A DNA stretch of 64,000 nucleotides from Acanthosoma haemorrhoidale (lineage: Eukaryota; Arthropoda; Insecta; Hemiptera; Acanthosomatidae). The notes under the pieces were generated by a model. That model was not told the origin of the DNA. It did not search any database and was given only the letters and a program-made list of their open reading frames with translations. Below, one piece after another: positions 1 to 11,125 of this stretch (position 1 is the first letter of the stretch; every line of letters begins with the position of its first letter). A program made the position numbers and the translations under genes. Where the stretch lies: contig OV884012.1 of the NCBI GenBank assembly GCA_930367205.1, forward strand, positions 34,754,796 to 34,818,795. Direction: 5' to 3'.

Positions 1-471
1 GCTCTTTAATTGGGTTAGGGATATCCAAGAAGGGCATGATGTCAGTCACCTGGAGCAGGAAATACTACTTATATATCGCAGAAGAAATTTAACCTGAACA
101 AAACTCATTTCGCTAACTTTTAAAACTCTCTCAAGCTACAACTCTTAAGTTATATTAAATAGTAAAGTTTTTTGTGCTAAATATTTTTATTATAGACCGT
201 GTTGCTTTTCATTGTAGGGTTAAGTGGGCGAAGGTTATCAAAGCTCGAATGTTATCCAAAATTTACATAATAGAAGTAATGTTTTGCTAATTCGCATCGT
301 ATCTTGTTTAAAACAAAAACGACAAACTAACACCATACCATTTACCATGAATAATATTAAAATTAATTTTAATATGCCAAGAAATATTGAAAAGATGTTA
401 ATAGAAAAACATTTCTTTATACTATATCATGAGCTGAGCCTTTGGAGTAATTTATCTATCCGAGCCATATA
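1..471. other. AT-rich non-coding DNA, no feature seen
   Basis: Nothing recognisable precedes the mariner element. The only open frame (224-472) is short, has a low-complexity AT-driven composition and shows no domain, so I treat it as chance. Confidence 0.5.
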
Positions 472-1356
472 AAAGGTGTCCCAGAATTAACGCAAGATTT
501 GAATTTGCCGCCATTTGTGCAGTAAAGTGCTGGCAACCCTAGCATAAAACAATTTGACAGCTGACAGTTTAGGGTTAGTAAAAATGGAGCGTTACACGAT
601 AGAACAACGTAGTTCAACATTATCTCAGAAATAATGAAAGTTTGGCGGCCGCAGTTCGAAAATTTCATACAAAATATGGTCGGAATAGTGTTTTGACTTT
701 ATCAACTGGAAAGAGACTAATTGAAAACTTTAGGGAGACTCGATCAGTTGAAGACACTAAACACACTGGTCGTCCAAAAGCAAGCCGTTCAAATGTCAAT
801 ATCGAAGCAGTGCGTAAGAGTGTTGTTGAAAATCCAGGAACATCAATTCGGCGTCGTAGACAAGAATTTCAAATTTCAAGAAGCTCTCTACAGCGTATAC
901 TCACTAAAGATCTGGGTCTCCATGCTTACAAAATTTAGTTAACACAGCAATTGAAGCCTAATGACCATACACAGCGAAGAGAGTTCGTTGAATGGATTGA
1001 ATTGCCCCCTAGATCGTGTGATTTAACACCTTTAGATTTATTTTTATGAGGTTATTTGAAGTCAAAGGTGTATGTCATCAAGCCCACATCCACCCGCGCT
1101 TAAAAGAGGAAATTCAATGCTGCATCAACAAAACTCAACCACATTTATGCCAAATGGTCATGGAAAATTTCGACAAAAGAGTGCGTATGTGCCAGCAAAG
1201 TCGTGGAGGCCATTTGCCCCATGTGTTATTCCATAAATAAACCTATCCTATTTACTTTTATAGTTCAATAAAAAAATAACAACAAAAATACTAAAAACTG
1301 TGTTTTTCTTTTGTGTCTATTTAAATCAAATCTTGCGTTAATTCTGGGACACCCTT
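472..1356 (+). mobile_element. Internally deleted mariner-type DNA transposon
   Basis: The element is bounded by near-identical terminal inverted repeats of about 30 bp. The left end reads AAAGGTGTCCCAGAATTAAC and the right end, on the other strand, reads AAGGGTGTCCCAGAATTAAC; both continue into GCAAGATTTGA. Each end abuts a TA dinucleotide (470-471 and 1357-1358), the target site duplicated by Tc1/mariner elements. At 885 bp it is shorter than an autonomous mariner (about 1.3 kb) because the catalytic middle of the transposase is missing. It is therefore a non-autonomous remnant that could only have been mobilised in trans. Confidence 0.88.
584..1240 (+). pseudogene. Mariner transposase remnant, catalytic core deleted
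   Basis: The remnant starts with ATG at 584 (MERYTIEQR), shifts frame within about 35 bases and continues from 642 as an N-terminal helix-turn-helix DNA-binding region. The motifs NPGTSIRRRRQEF and SRSSLQRILTKDLGLHAYKI are typical of insect mariner transposases. A stop occurs at 936-938. Homology then runs in broken frames to EFVEWIE near 985-1005. It jumps directly to LPPRSCDLTPLDLFL near 1005-1048, which corresponds to the PPxSPDLxPxDxFLW block around the last catalytic acid. The expected tryptophan is a stop codon (TGA, 1046-1048 region). The C-terminus (GGHLPHVLFHK) is kept. About 150 residues carrying the first catalytic aspartates are absent, so this cannot be an active enzyme. Confidence 0.85.
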
Positions 1357-2139
1357 TATTTTGGAGAAATGGAATCTCAATGTGTTTACAATTACCTATA
1401 AATTTTGTGATTATTTTTTCAAAAATATCTAGGATAAAGTCAGCTTTACTATTGTAGTGCCATTTGTCAAATATTATTCTTAGAAACTTATTTTGTATTA
1501 TTGTTTACTAATATTGACATGATTGACTAAGCTCCATAGTAGGTGTTGCGTAATTTAAAATGCACTTTGCTAACAAATTTTAAATGAGCAATTTAGTCTG
1601 TGTATTATGCTTTGAATTTCTATTGATAAATTCGAAAAGGAAGGTTATTAGGAAAAATCAGAATTTACTATGTTCTTCATATTGCAAAATTTTAATTTAT
1701 TTCTCGACTTTTCTTTTTAATATAGAGTTGGCACTTATAAAGGACTTTTTTTTTACTGTTTACTTGGTCACTTTTTGCAGTACACCCACGATATAGCTAT
1801 AGAATGAATGTTTTTTGTTACTATCCTTTATATGAAATTTTCCTCAGATTCAACTACGGAAAGAGATGATAATAGTAATACAGTGTTATATAGCATTCAT
1901 TTAATTTTATAGCCCATTAAAAAATCGCATTTAACTCAGTAACATGACACCTACATCCACTCAGCCCTTCTCCATTGTTGTAATGGAACTACATTCCTAT
2001 CAACACACGCTACTCTTCTTCGTTCTCAATGTTTAATTCCCTCTCTCCTCTAAACACACAGTATCACGACTTCTTTCTTTAATTTATTTTTCCTAGAATC
2101 TGTCATTCTAGAAGGGAATACTTTACGCGTGATGAAACG
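1357..2139. other. AT-rich non-coding DNA, no feature seen
   Basis: The stretch has no repeat, RNA or domain that I recognise. The 70-residue open frame at 1584-1796 is hydrophobic, AT-driven and unlike any family I know. Confidence 0.5.
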
Positions 2140-2237
2140 TAATCATCGTTAATTTAAAATTATTTATTGCCTTTTAAGTAGGCAGATTGTAATTTCATCA
2201 TAATAAAGTTGTTATTGAATAAAAAAAAAAAAAAAAA
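2140..2237 (+). mobile_element. 5'-truncated Jockey-type LINE 3' tail with poly(A)
   Basis: The sequence TTTATTGCC...GGCAGATTGTAAT...CATAATAAAGTTGTTATTGAAT matches the 3' tail shared with the Jockey copies at 27551, 45996 (both minus) and 58237 (plus). It ends in an uninterrupted A run (about 2221-2237), as expected for a retroposed 3' end on the plus strand. No clear target duplication was found. The copy holds only 3' untranslated sequence. Confidence 0.65.
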
Positions 2238-4239
2238 TTTTAAATAATTATACATAATATGATGCTATGCTTGTCGGCTAGATAATTTTAGATGTTCGTT
2301 TTTGATTGTCTAAAAAGACGATGTCCTAGAATAATGTTATAATTTCATTCATTCACAATGGCCTGACACCAATATACTGTAATGCACAACTGGCTCCCCA
2401 ATAATGCTAATTTTAATATGACCCTATAACAAATCCATTCAGAATGCTATTAATACAACTGTGAATAGTGGCTAGACCCTCAGACTCACAGATGCATTAG
2501 CCTGATGCAGTCCGGCCGATGTACAAATGTGAGTGCATTGAATTGTCACCCCTTCATTAGTGGGTGGCACTCCATGTAGAGTCGGGGGTGGGGGGGGGGA
2601 GAGCTCTGACATTTATGGGAGGAGGGACTTCAATTGTTAAATCGGTTATTTTGATTCCATTATCCATTTTTGTTCGCATTCCCTCCTCTGAATAATACAT
2701 AATGGGGTTGCTTTAGATTATTCCTCTAGATTATAACTTTATGTTCATTTTAGCTCGATTGGATTAATTTCCGGGTTCCCATAAGGAATTTTTCTTGAAG
2801 TGTCAGTATGTTCGGTGTTGTCAAGTTGTGTAAGTGCCTTCTTGAATAGCAGTAGCGAATCGGGACCTACGAAATTAGCAGCTCAGTGTCGCCTAGCAGC
2901 TCCTCGTTTGTTTATCCTGCGCAGTTGTTTATCAATGTTCAGTCAAAGCCCCTTCCTATAAATAAACACATCTTACAGCCTGGTAGAGTTCAGGTTTTAT
3001 CTAATAAGGGTCTACGAGATCACCATAGTTAGTCATTTGTGAATCATCGTGAGAATCAGGACATGCGCCAAGGTGATCTACATCGGTTATTTTACTGATA
3101 CAAAGCGCGCAGACGTTAACGTCCAATTTAATGGTTACTACTAATTTAACATAAATCAGCTTGTTTTTAATTTTAATAGTTCATAATTGTGTAAACCTTA
3201 CGAAAAGAAAAAAAAAATGGTCCCATCAACATTTATTAGGGTTCAACTGACTGGGCCTGCTAATTCTTTATTATTGTAGCTGCACATTTTCCCTTACGAT
3301 GGTAGGCCAATCACTGATGGGTCTCTATAAACAAATGCGATCATGGAATGTGGATGACTGAACAATACTTTTATAAAAGTCTATCATTCCTGATTTTGTT
3401 TATTCTTACATTTCCATAAAGCAGTAGCTATCGGATATTTATATGCTTGAATTGATAATTCCAAATAGAGAAGCTTTATTTTCAAAGAGATGCCGGCTTT
3501 CGTATGTCTGCATGAATGAGTAGTATTCTTTGATAGCCGTTATTAATACGATTGGATCGTTCTGAAATTTTAGATATATGCATATATATATATATTTGGC
3601 ACACAACGAATGGCTTTGTAACAATAAGATGGGAAGCAAAAAACTCATAACGTGGGGTTGCTTTTCTTAAGCTATTTTGAGGAACGAAGACGGTCTAACA
3701 AATAAAATCTTGTATTTTTCTTCAAGCATATACTGTTTTTTCGCAAGCTGGCCCCGGTCTGCTCCCAGACTATATCACGATATAGAAACATGATTAAGCG
3801 ATATTAACTAATAAATTAACTCTTAAAGTATAGATTTATATAATTTAGAATAGGTATCAAACTAAAAAACTTTATCTACTGAACAACAGTATTTATAGTT
3901 TGTAGAATGTTTTGGTTTTTTCTTGGTTCTCTTGTCAATGGATTCTCTTACTCTTTTGAGTCTGGCATCGCCCAGTTAGCTTTATAAGCATCATATAAGA
4001 AAATGGCAGAGTTAGGTGCTGACATCGCTTGTGCTTAAAAACTTGACTTTTTCTTTTAACCTGTAATATTTTATTTGAATTTTGTTTTAATAGTTACAAT
4101 TAAGAAAAAATATCAAACTTGACGTACGTTTCGTGTTTAAAATTAAAAGTTTTTATTATTGTTGTTTTTTATTGAGGCATTATATTTTGAACGGTAGTTT
4201 CATTTGAATTCCAGGCGAAACAAAAAATCAAAGTAACCC
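2238..4239. other. Non-coding DNA with one GC-richer island
   Basis: The stretch is mostly AT-rich. A GC-richer island at about 2470-2640 ends in a G-rich tract (2583-2601). The segment 2860-2960 is also less AT-rich. No gene, RNA or further transposon was recognised. The 69-residue minus frame at 3439-3648 has no recognisable motif. Confidence 0.4.
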
Positions 4240-5113
4240 TTTTGGGTCGTCGCGAGGGGGGTGCCTAGTTACCCTAGCCCTAGTGATGATGTGAGGGTTG
4301 ATTAGGCTATGACATGGACAATTGCTTCATGATGGGTCTTACTACCGTACTATCTGACTCCATATTTGATAGCTATGTGCCCCGACAGTGCACTATGTTC
4401 AGGAGAAGAGGTATAGGGTAGGTAGTTTATGTGGTCTTGGAATGACTATGAATTCACACTTGGAATCTGAGGGTAGGCGAAAACCGTCCGGATCCCAAAG
4501 GCGAGTGTGAACCGGGGAAAGACAGACTGAATTGCCGTGGGAGACACTACTAGGTAAAGTTTGTAGGGCCACGGCAACCGTTGTCCGCGAGGGAGAGATC
4601 TCACCAAGGAGGTGCTAGTTTTAGCGAGACGAAGGCAGAGAATCCTAGGAAAGTGTAGGGTCTAACGAGACCGGACTAAAACATAGCAAGGTTCGGAAGA
4701 GAGATGTAGAGGTTTTCATAAATGAGAAGGCCAAATCTTAATAAGGAAACATCAGTGCAGCTGCAGGTACCAGTCAAAGAGCCGTTGTTAGAATGATTTA
4801 CCGGCCAAAACTAGGGGGTATATATAGCCCCAATAGTAACCAATGATCTGGGGTTTAATTCTGACCAACCAAACCGCAGGGTTGTGGTGACGCTTGACTG
4901 TTCTAGCCGCTACCTGACTCCCTTCAAGGGCCTCTGACTAGTTTTTTGCAGCTGCGTCTTTTATTGTTTACAATATTTACACTAGTATGACTTATGGTTT
5001 GGTAATGTGGTTTACATTAGTTTAAATTAAGTTATAACGTATTATAACCAATTTAAAATATATATACAATAGAGTATAGGGTGATTTACCTTATGTAGTT
5101 AGCGGTCGCTACA
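4240..5113 (-). mobile_element. Solo LTR, older copy, minus orientation
   Basis: The reverse complement of this block matches the solo LTR at 30532-31339 over nearly its whole length. It begins TGTAGCGACCGCTAACT (its 5' end at 5113) and runs to GACGACCCAAAA at 4240. The final CA has mutated. The 5 bp flanks are AACCC (4235-4239) and AACCA (5114-5118), an imperfect 5-bp target duplication that fits an old insertion. No gag or pol lies beside it, so recombination between two LTRs probably removed the interior. Relative to the younger copy it keeps an internal segment of about 65 bp (near 4600-4670) that is also present in the LTR relative at 48.1 kb. Confidence 0.8.
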
Positions 5114-6105
5114 AACCAAATGAAAAATAATAAAGGGTCTTAATTCAATTAACTATTAATCAAAGAATTACTATTTTTCTATCTTTCTGAGGAGGGTATA
5201 TTATAGGTATCAAAAAATTAATAATATACAATAAGCTTTGGTTAGTGGAATATAATTATTCAAGTCATTTCAATCGTATACCCAACCGTTACAAAATCCA
5301 TGATTGCTTAACGCATCAATCTAGGGGTCTTATAAATTTAAACTTTTTATCGCTGTTAAAATATACGGAGCCAAATGGTATGATAAAAACGGGCTACTGT
5401 ATTGAGCAGGGATGATAATTATTCTGGGAGCGAGCGTTGGTTTATTGCCCGAGGCAGGCCAATTGAAATTCCATCTACCTACCCCCCTTCTCACCTCGTC
5501 ATCATTTAAGCAGAAAACTGCTCCACTGCTGAGGATCATGTTCCGCTCCTAGGCAGTATGTGCACTTTAATGAGAACTTGATACATGTGGATATTGCATG
5601 ACCCGTATGTTGTGGCTTGGGTTTCACAGCCGCAGCTGTAGTAATCAATTCGACCCATATTTCCGACATAAGACGCCACTCGCTTTATTATTTAATGATT
5701 TCATTAACTCTTATAGCGCTGGACCTGGCCCAACAGCTGTGATTAGCATAAGGCGCTAATTCACTGAATAAATGATCGGCTGGCTCTGCACGCCCTATCA
5801 GGCTATTTAACAGGTTTTAAAATGCACACTCCATTTGAATAAATGAATAATGTATGATCAAAATACAATTTTTACTTGAATCGCTTACCTGTATCATGTT
5901 TGCGGATTAATTAGTTGATTAAAAACCTATTTATTTCTCTGATTCCAAGTACTTCAGACTGGGGTTAATCTCTGCGAGAAAAATTCTTAACTAGAAAACA
6001 TAGAAAAAATAAACAGAACGAAAATGAGAATTAAAAAGCTTAATGACACTATGAAAAATAATACAGCTTTTTGACTTTCCACAACCGATATTTATTTTTA
6101 TTTTT
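5114..6105. other. Non-coding DNA; GC-richer island at about 5400-5830
   Basis: The island at 5400-5830 contains ATTA/TAAT words (for example near 5745-5765) inside otherwise GC-rich sequence and has no convincing reading frame. The 69-residue frame at 5330-5539 (minus) runs through its edge and has no domain signature. It could be a cis-regulatory element; that is inference from composition only. Confidence 0.35.
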
Positions 6106-6394
6106 TCAAAAATCTCTTTTTTTTTTTTCTTTTTTTTTTTTTTTTCTTCATAGCCCCTTTAAATTTACAGATAATTATATATAATTATAGATCTTCTGGC
6201 GAATCTATTTACAAATAATTTTGTATTTTCTGTAGCATCACTACATTATATACAGGTTTTGTTATTTTATAGAAATTATATAATGAATAAACAAGTATAA
6301 TGATATACATTCTACATGACTTGACTGAACTGACTAATAAGGTGATGGGGCTCACCTTTTTGATCAACCTTAAAACTAATTTACATACTAATTC

Positions 6395-8000
6395 TTATCC
6401 TAATTTTTCCCCGACAGTCTGTTGCCATCGATGCGGGAGGGGTGGTGGGGTCATAGTGTTAAACACTGGATTTGTCAGGTGCTGCAACGAGTCAAAAAAC
6501 TTAATGTGTCTCCGGCGGATAAACTCACCCACCGACGGCACACCAAAGCAACGGGTGCAGGTCAGCGTTCTTCAACCTCTCGAAAGAGGTATGTCGGACC
6601 ACTTTTCGCATGATTCCATTCTGGAAGTGTTGGAGACATTTGGCTGTATTGTCAGTCAAGTGGGTAAATAGCGGGGCACCGTACAGCAGAGCTGGCCGGA
6701 GGACACATTTATATATCATCAATTTAAGACGAAGTGACAGGTTATGTGAAGTTAGCAAGTGCGATAGCCGGTAAGACCTTTGTCGTACTTTTTCTATTTT
6801 ATTACTAAAATGAGTAGAGAAATGGAGATGCCTATCCATTTTTATACCCAAATAGTGCATTGAGAAAGCCGGTGAGATCTCTTGCCCTCCCACGCTATAC
6901 GATTTTGGCAAGGATTTTTTCCCCTTTTGGAGGGAGAAGATTACGCAGTCGGTCTTCCCGGCGTTTACGCTGATATTTAACATGCCCAGTCTGTCACTGA
7001 TAACGTTACAAACTGACTCGGCGTGTGTAAGAGCTCTTTGTGCACTCATGCTGCTGCTGTAAACGGCAATGTCGTCGGCGAAAGCGATTACAGTAGCTTT
7101 CTGATAGTTTGTCCCAACAATTTCAGATGTGTACATACTGAAAAGAACCGGAGACAAAACCGCTCCTTGAGGAACTCCACAAGTCAGAGGGAATGGGTTA
7201 GAGAGGCAATCACCCACCCGTACCCTCACCGATCTGTTCTTCAAGAACGAAACCAACATGGTATATAGCTGCTCTGGGCATTCCCAGTCACAAAGCTGTC
7301 GGCATAGCATCCCGCGGGACACTGAGTTGAAAGCCTGCGTGCAGTCCAACGAAATCATAGCAGTTGCTGTATTCTTGTTGATACCAAGGGTGGCTTCCGT
7401 TTGTACCTTCACAAGCGGATGTTCTGTACTCAGCTGAGTCTGAAAACCTGTCTGCTCATACGGAATGATAGCATTTTCCGAACAGAACCCCTTCAGGTAG
7501 TTCAGTATTATCTTTTCGAGAATCTTCCCCATGTGAGGGAGCAGACTGATCGGGCGATAGTGGGCTGGGTGGTCGCCTCTCTTTGTGGGCTTGCGCAGCG
7601 GGAACAAGATAGCTTGTTTCCACGCTGTCGGGAAGTATCGCAACCTGATACATGAATTGTACAGGTTAACAAGTTGGGCAATCCCTCTCCTCGGCAGCTG
7701 TTTCAGCAATACCGTTTGTATCCCGTCACCCCCTGGTGCTCGGTTTCCCTGACACCGGCGAAGAATCGCCTTAAGCTGCTTTGGGGAGACAAACATATAG
7801 TTCTGACCTGTCCTCAGCTGCTGAGGTTCGTGGTAGTTACCTGTCCCAGCGGCGTTGTCTGCGGTATAGTGGTCGGCCAATATTTTAGCCTGTTCTTCCG
7901 ATGTGTACAGGGTGTCTCCGTCATGAAGACGGACACCTGAGTCCTTCTTGGTAGTAGTCTTTAGGAGCTTCCAAAACTTACGGATCGCCATGTAAGCCAT
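6395..8000 (-). pseudogene. LINE reverse transcriptase, C-terminal part of ORF2, frameshifted
   Basis: The long frame 8000-6525 encodes 491 residues of a Jockey-superfamily reverse transcriptase. Visible motifs in order are the fingers block HYRPISLLPHMGKILEKII (about residues 145-165), the first catalytic region SLDCTQAFNSV (about 220-230), GVPQGAVLSPVLFSMYTS (about 278-295) and the catalytic box FADD (about 312-315), followed by HYLGIKMDRHL. The enzyme would prime reverse transcription of the element RNA at nicked target DNA in the nucleus. Near 6545-6547 one extra base shifts the frame; without it homology continues through GEFIRRRHIKFFDSL to a stop at 6395-6397, as the copy at 39.0 kb shows. 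The upstream part (8001-8142) is joined to the endonuclease only through broken frames. The catalytic residues are intact, but the gene is not. Confidence 0.92.
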
Positions 8001-8142
8001 GAAGCCGTTCGTGCCACGTTGCCGTCTTCCAATTCCTCATCAAGCCACGAATCTGTGTTGTAAGAGAGTTAACAACTTTCTTGGCCTGACGATTCCTTGT
8101 TCTATACCAGTTATTTTTCCAATTATTGCGTAATGCAATAAG

Positions 8143-8979
8143 TCAAAGAATATGGTCTGGTGATTTTTGTAGCATGGGTGGCTTCGGGCTAAACTTTGGG
8201 ACAGCTGTGTTAGCTGCATCGACGATAACCTCGGTCAGGAAAACTACCTGTCGATCCACTTCCTCTGTACTGCGGAGAACAGGAACCGTATGCAATTGGT
8301 GGTAAAGTTGTGATCGATATAGGTCCCAGTCAGCCCGACGATAGTCGTACTTCGTGGGACGCGGGATCACAACTCTACCGTCAATGGAATACAATACTGG
8401 TAGGTGGTCGGTCGTTACTAGGTCCAGGGTCTCACAATTGTTTATCCTGTGTGGCTGTTTTGTGAGTAAAAGATCTAGGGTGGAGGTTTGTGCGCTGTTA
8501 CCTCTATGGCGAAAGGTGTAGTTCTGAGGGTAAACGACAGTAAAGGGCGCCTTTACCAAGGCTCTCCCCGCTGGGTTGGCGGTGGCATTATTCCACAAGG
8601 TATGCCGCGCATTTAAGTCTCCGACAACCCAGTGGTTATTTCTCTTGGCACACTCTTTAATAAGAGCTGAGAACTCTTGGAGAGACGCCCTCGGTCTCTT
8701 ATACATGGCGGTGAGATAAATGGGTGTCCCTAAATTTATTTTCACCGTCAAGTGGTGGAGCCTGACATCAAATGTATTCAGTGGCGGATCCACTTTCATC
8801 CATGTGATGCCGTGCCGTATAGCCACCAGAACTCCACCGTAGCCATCGGTCCGTTCGATGACAACAGAGTAGCCCTGTAGCCTTACGTTCTGGTTCACAA
8901 TTCTCGTATCCGTTAGCACGACGATATCCGGTGTGGAGATCGCTATTAGCGCCTCCACTTCTTCGAGTACAGTCATCAT
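8143..8979 (-). pseudogene. LINE apurinic-like endonuclease domain, 5'-truncated
   Basis: This 278-residue frame belongs to the exonuclease-endonuclease-phosphatase fold found at the N-terminus of Jockey-type ORF2, which nicks target DNA. Visible motifs are DIVVLTDTRI (about residues 19-28), YGGVLVAIRHG, WVVGDLNARHTLWNN (about 117-131) with the catalytic D-N pair, and TTDHLPVLYSIDG (about 189-201) with the catalytic D-H pair. The usual opening motif, with its asparagine about 35 residues upstream, is missing because the element is truncated at 8985. The first ATG is therefore incidental, not a true start. A stop at 8143 separates this frame from the reverse transcriptase frame, which it originally preceded in one polyprotein. 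Confidence 0.9.
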
Positions 8980-8999
8980 ATCATATCAAAAATCTCTTT

Positions 9000-9344
9000 C
9001 GACTGCTCTAAGTTCTCATCTTAATTTATCTAATTGATTATGTGGGATACTACTACTACTAACTTAAAACTACTTCTACCACCTTCTCAAGTTTCCAAAG
9101 CTTGTCTGGCTTCCATAAAGAATGATTAATGCCAGATTGTGGAAGGGTACAGTCAATGATACAGCTTTTTTGTCTTGCCACAACTGTTCAGAGAGGAGTC
9201 GCTAAATCTGAAAGGGTAAAATCTGTATTATTTTACTGTAGCCGTGATTTGGCATTGATCATAAAATATAAAAAGTACTCTAGGATGTCTGCCCTAGCTA
9301 CTAATGGAGTTGATGAGTTGTTCAAAGGACTTATCAAAAGAAAA
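9000..9344. other. Short non-coding interval
   Basis: No independent feature is visible. A short stretch near 9160-9180 (ATACAGCTTTTTTG and CCACAAC) resembles 6060-6085 on the other side of the LINE, a weak direct similarity of unknown meaning. The 114-residue frame at 9129-9473 reads into the SINE and is not a gene. Confidence 0.35.
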
Positions 9345-9522
9345 TATAGACTTAGTGAAATGGTTAGGATGCTGACTCCTTATTACGGAGACCCGGGTTC
9401 GCTCTGCGGCTCTCTCTCAGATGTTTTCCTTTTAGAGGATAGGTCTGGTCGGGATTGCCTCTTTGATAAATGAGTAGCTACTTGAATAGAAAAGTAAGGA
9501 ATCCGTTTGAAAAAAAAAAAAC
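9345..9522 (+). mobile_element. tRNA-derived SINE with A and B boxes and poly(A)
   Basis: The head contains an A-box-like TGGTTAGGATGC (about 9364-9375) and, roughly 30 bases on, a B-box-like GGGTTCGCTCT (about 9397-9407), at the spacing of an internal RNA polymerase III promoter. A body of about 100 bp follows, containing GATAAATGAGTA, then GGAATCCG and an A run (about 9511-9522). A relative with the same head and body words lies at 15685-15850. SINEs encode no protein and would borrow a LINE reverse transcriptase; which LINE partners it cannot be told from the tail. Confidence 0.68.
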
Positions 9523-11125
9523 GAATTTATATTGAGAGCTTAGCTCTGGCCATATTAGCGCTACAGAAGCGCACCAACTATTTTAACATACGTTAGGTGC
9601 TGGAACGACATAAATTATGATATTAATATTGTTGGTTCTCAGAACCTAAGTTTTGGAATGCCTTAGGAATTCATTTTGAATTAATCTTGACTGACTGATT
9701 GGAAAAAATCATTATGTACTTTAAATTTTAAAGAGCTAGGGTATCAGAGTCTGGTTGGTTTGTGTGGCCCTTTTAGGCTTCGTGTAAGTATCGAGTTTTT
9801 CTTTTAATTTCAAAACATTTAATTTAAACGTAACTTTCATTAATTTTCCTGATTTTTGAGGTGATTATACTTCAAGGTTGGAAATATTCGGAGTATTAGG
9901 AATAACACTCACCGGACAGAACCAAAAGAAAAGAAGTAATTGTACTGAGTTATTTGCTTCATGCAACTAGCTAAATGTGGGTCTGACTTCCACTGTTCAC
10001 ATGAAAGTTGCCGAAAAGTCACAATATGTGGGACATAAGCCATCGGATCTATCACAGCTGCGGGTAAGACCGGTGGCCAGCGGATGTTTGCCGAACAGAG
10101 AGTAGGCACTATTAACCGCGCGCGCGGCTCTGTGTGGATTGCATTAGTCTAATGCTCTCTATCCCTCCCTCACTAATTCCTCCATCACTCCCTATCTCCC
10201 TCCCACTCTCTCCCGACCACACAGCGGAGGGTCCCTTGTTCCGTCCATTTATCACCGCTCCTCTTATTTAGGCCGATAAATGTTTACGCTCCACATTTTC
10301 CTTTACTTCTTTTTTTTCTTATTCTTCTTCTGCTCCTTCCTCTCCGTAATTTCTTTTTGATTTTTATCGTGCCACTTAGCTCAGTCATAACGATTTACTG
10401 ATACGCTGCGTCTGTAAACCACATTACGGTGTTGTTGTTTTGCCAAATGCTCCAGTCATTTATTTATTTCTGTGATTTCGTACAAAAGGTGCCGTTGATT
10501 CATTGCTCCCCACCAAATTTAGAACTTAACTGCACTTACAGTTAATTAAAGGAAAAACTTTCATTAATTGTATTTATACATAATTAATACATAATTGTAT
10601 TACTTATAATATTATTTTTATAAGTTTAATATAAGTTTTATTATTAGTATAATACTTTTTTTTTAATTTCTTTCCTTATCGGGACATGATTCATACTTAC
10701 AGTATATTGAAACTTCGTAATCCCGATTGATCGTATGAATCAATTTGATGCAAATCTGATATTTTGTTCACCTTCATATGACAGCAACGTTCATTAAGCT
10801 GGATCAGGCAAGTCACAGAATAATGGGTTAAAAAGGATGAGTGTGATCAATGTTTCCAATCAGATCATAGGTTCTTCACTATAGAACTTATTTTTTAGTA
10901 AAATTTTAATTTGTTTTTGATGTAACTAACTGGTACGGTCACAAATGCGATGGGGATTTACGAAGTATTTAATTAAATTAAAGACCTCACATCATAATAC
11001 CAACAACTCCCAATTATGACATATTTAATTGTAAATACTTTATAAATAAAGTAACTGGTTAAGATAGAGACAGGTATGGACTGTAGGTGATACATGAGCT
11101 GTAAATTGGTGCTGGGCTACTAATT
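9523..11125. other. Non-coding DNA; GC-richer island at about 10060-10290
   Basis: The island includes a CG-rich run (10119-10131), a pyrimidine-rich tract (10150-10220) and ATTA words, without a coding signal. The remainder is AT-rich. The block 10128-10205 recurs in degenerate form at 12248-12358 and is listed separately. Confidence 0.35.
10128..10205 (+). repeat. Degenerate direct repeat, copy 1
   Basis: The words GGCTCTGTGTGGATT, CTAATG, then CTCACTAATTCCTCCATCA occur here in the same order as GGCTCTGTGTGGATT, CTAATG and CTCACTAATTACTCCATCA at 12248-12358. The two copies lie about 2.1 kb apart, in the same orientation, on either side of the long-inverted-repeat element. The origin is unknown; a local duplication or two copies of a dispersed repeat would both fit. 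Confidence 0.55.

Larger units (their letters stand above)
6106..8999 (-). mobile_element. 5'-truncated Jockey-like LINE with perfect 14-bp target duplication
   Basis: This non-LTR retrotransposon lies on the minus strand. Its flanks, TCAAAAATCTCTTT at 6106-6119 and at 8986-8999, are identical 14-bp target duplications. The poly(A) tail appears as T runs just inside the left flank (6120-6144), followed by a 3' untranslated region (to about 6394). The same region recurs as short tails at 18846, 26502, 37585 and 38943. Coding remains are reverse transcriptase (6395-8000) and endonuclease (8143-8979). The insert starts inside the endonuclease domain at 8985, so ORF1 and the first endonuclease motif are missing: a typical 5' truncation from incomplete reverse transcription. 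Perfect flanks suggest a fairly recent insertion, although several frameshifts have accumulated or were inherited. Confidence 0.93.
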
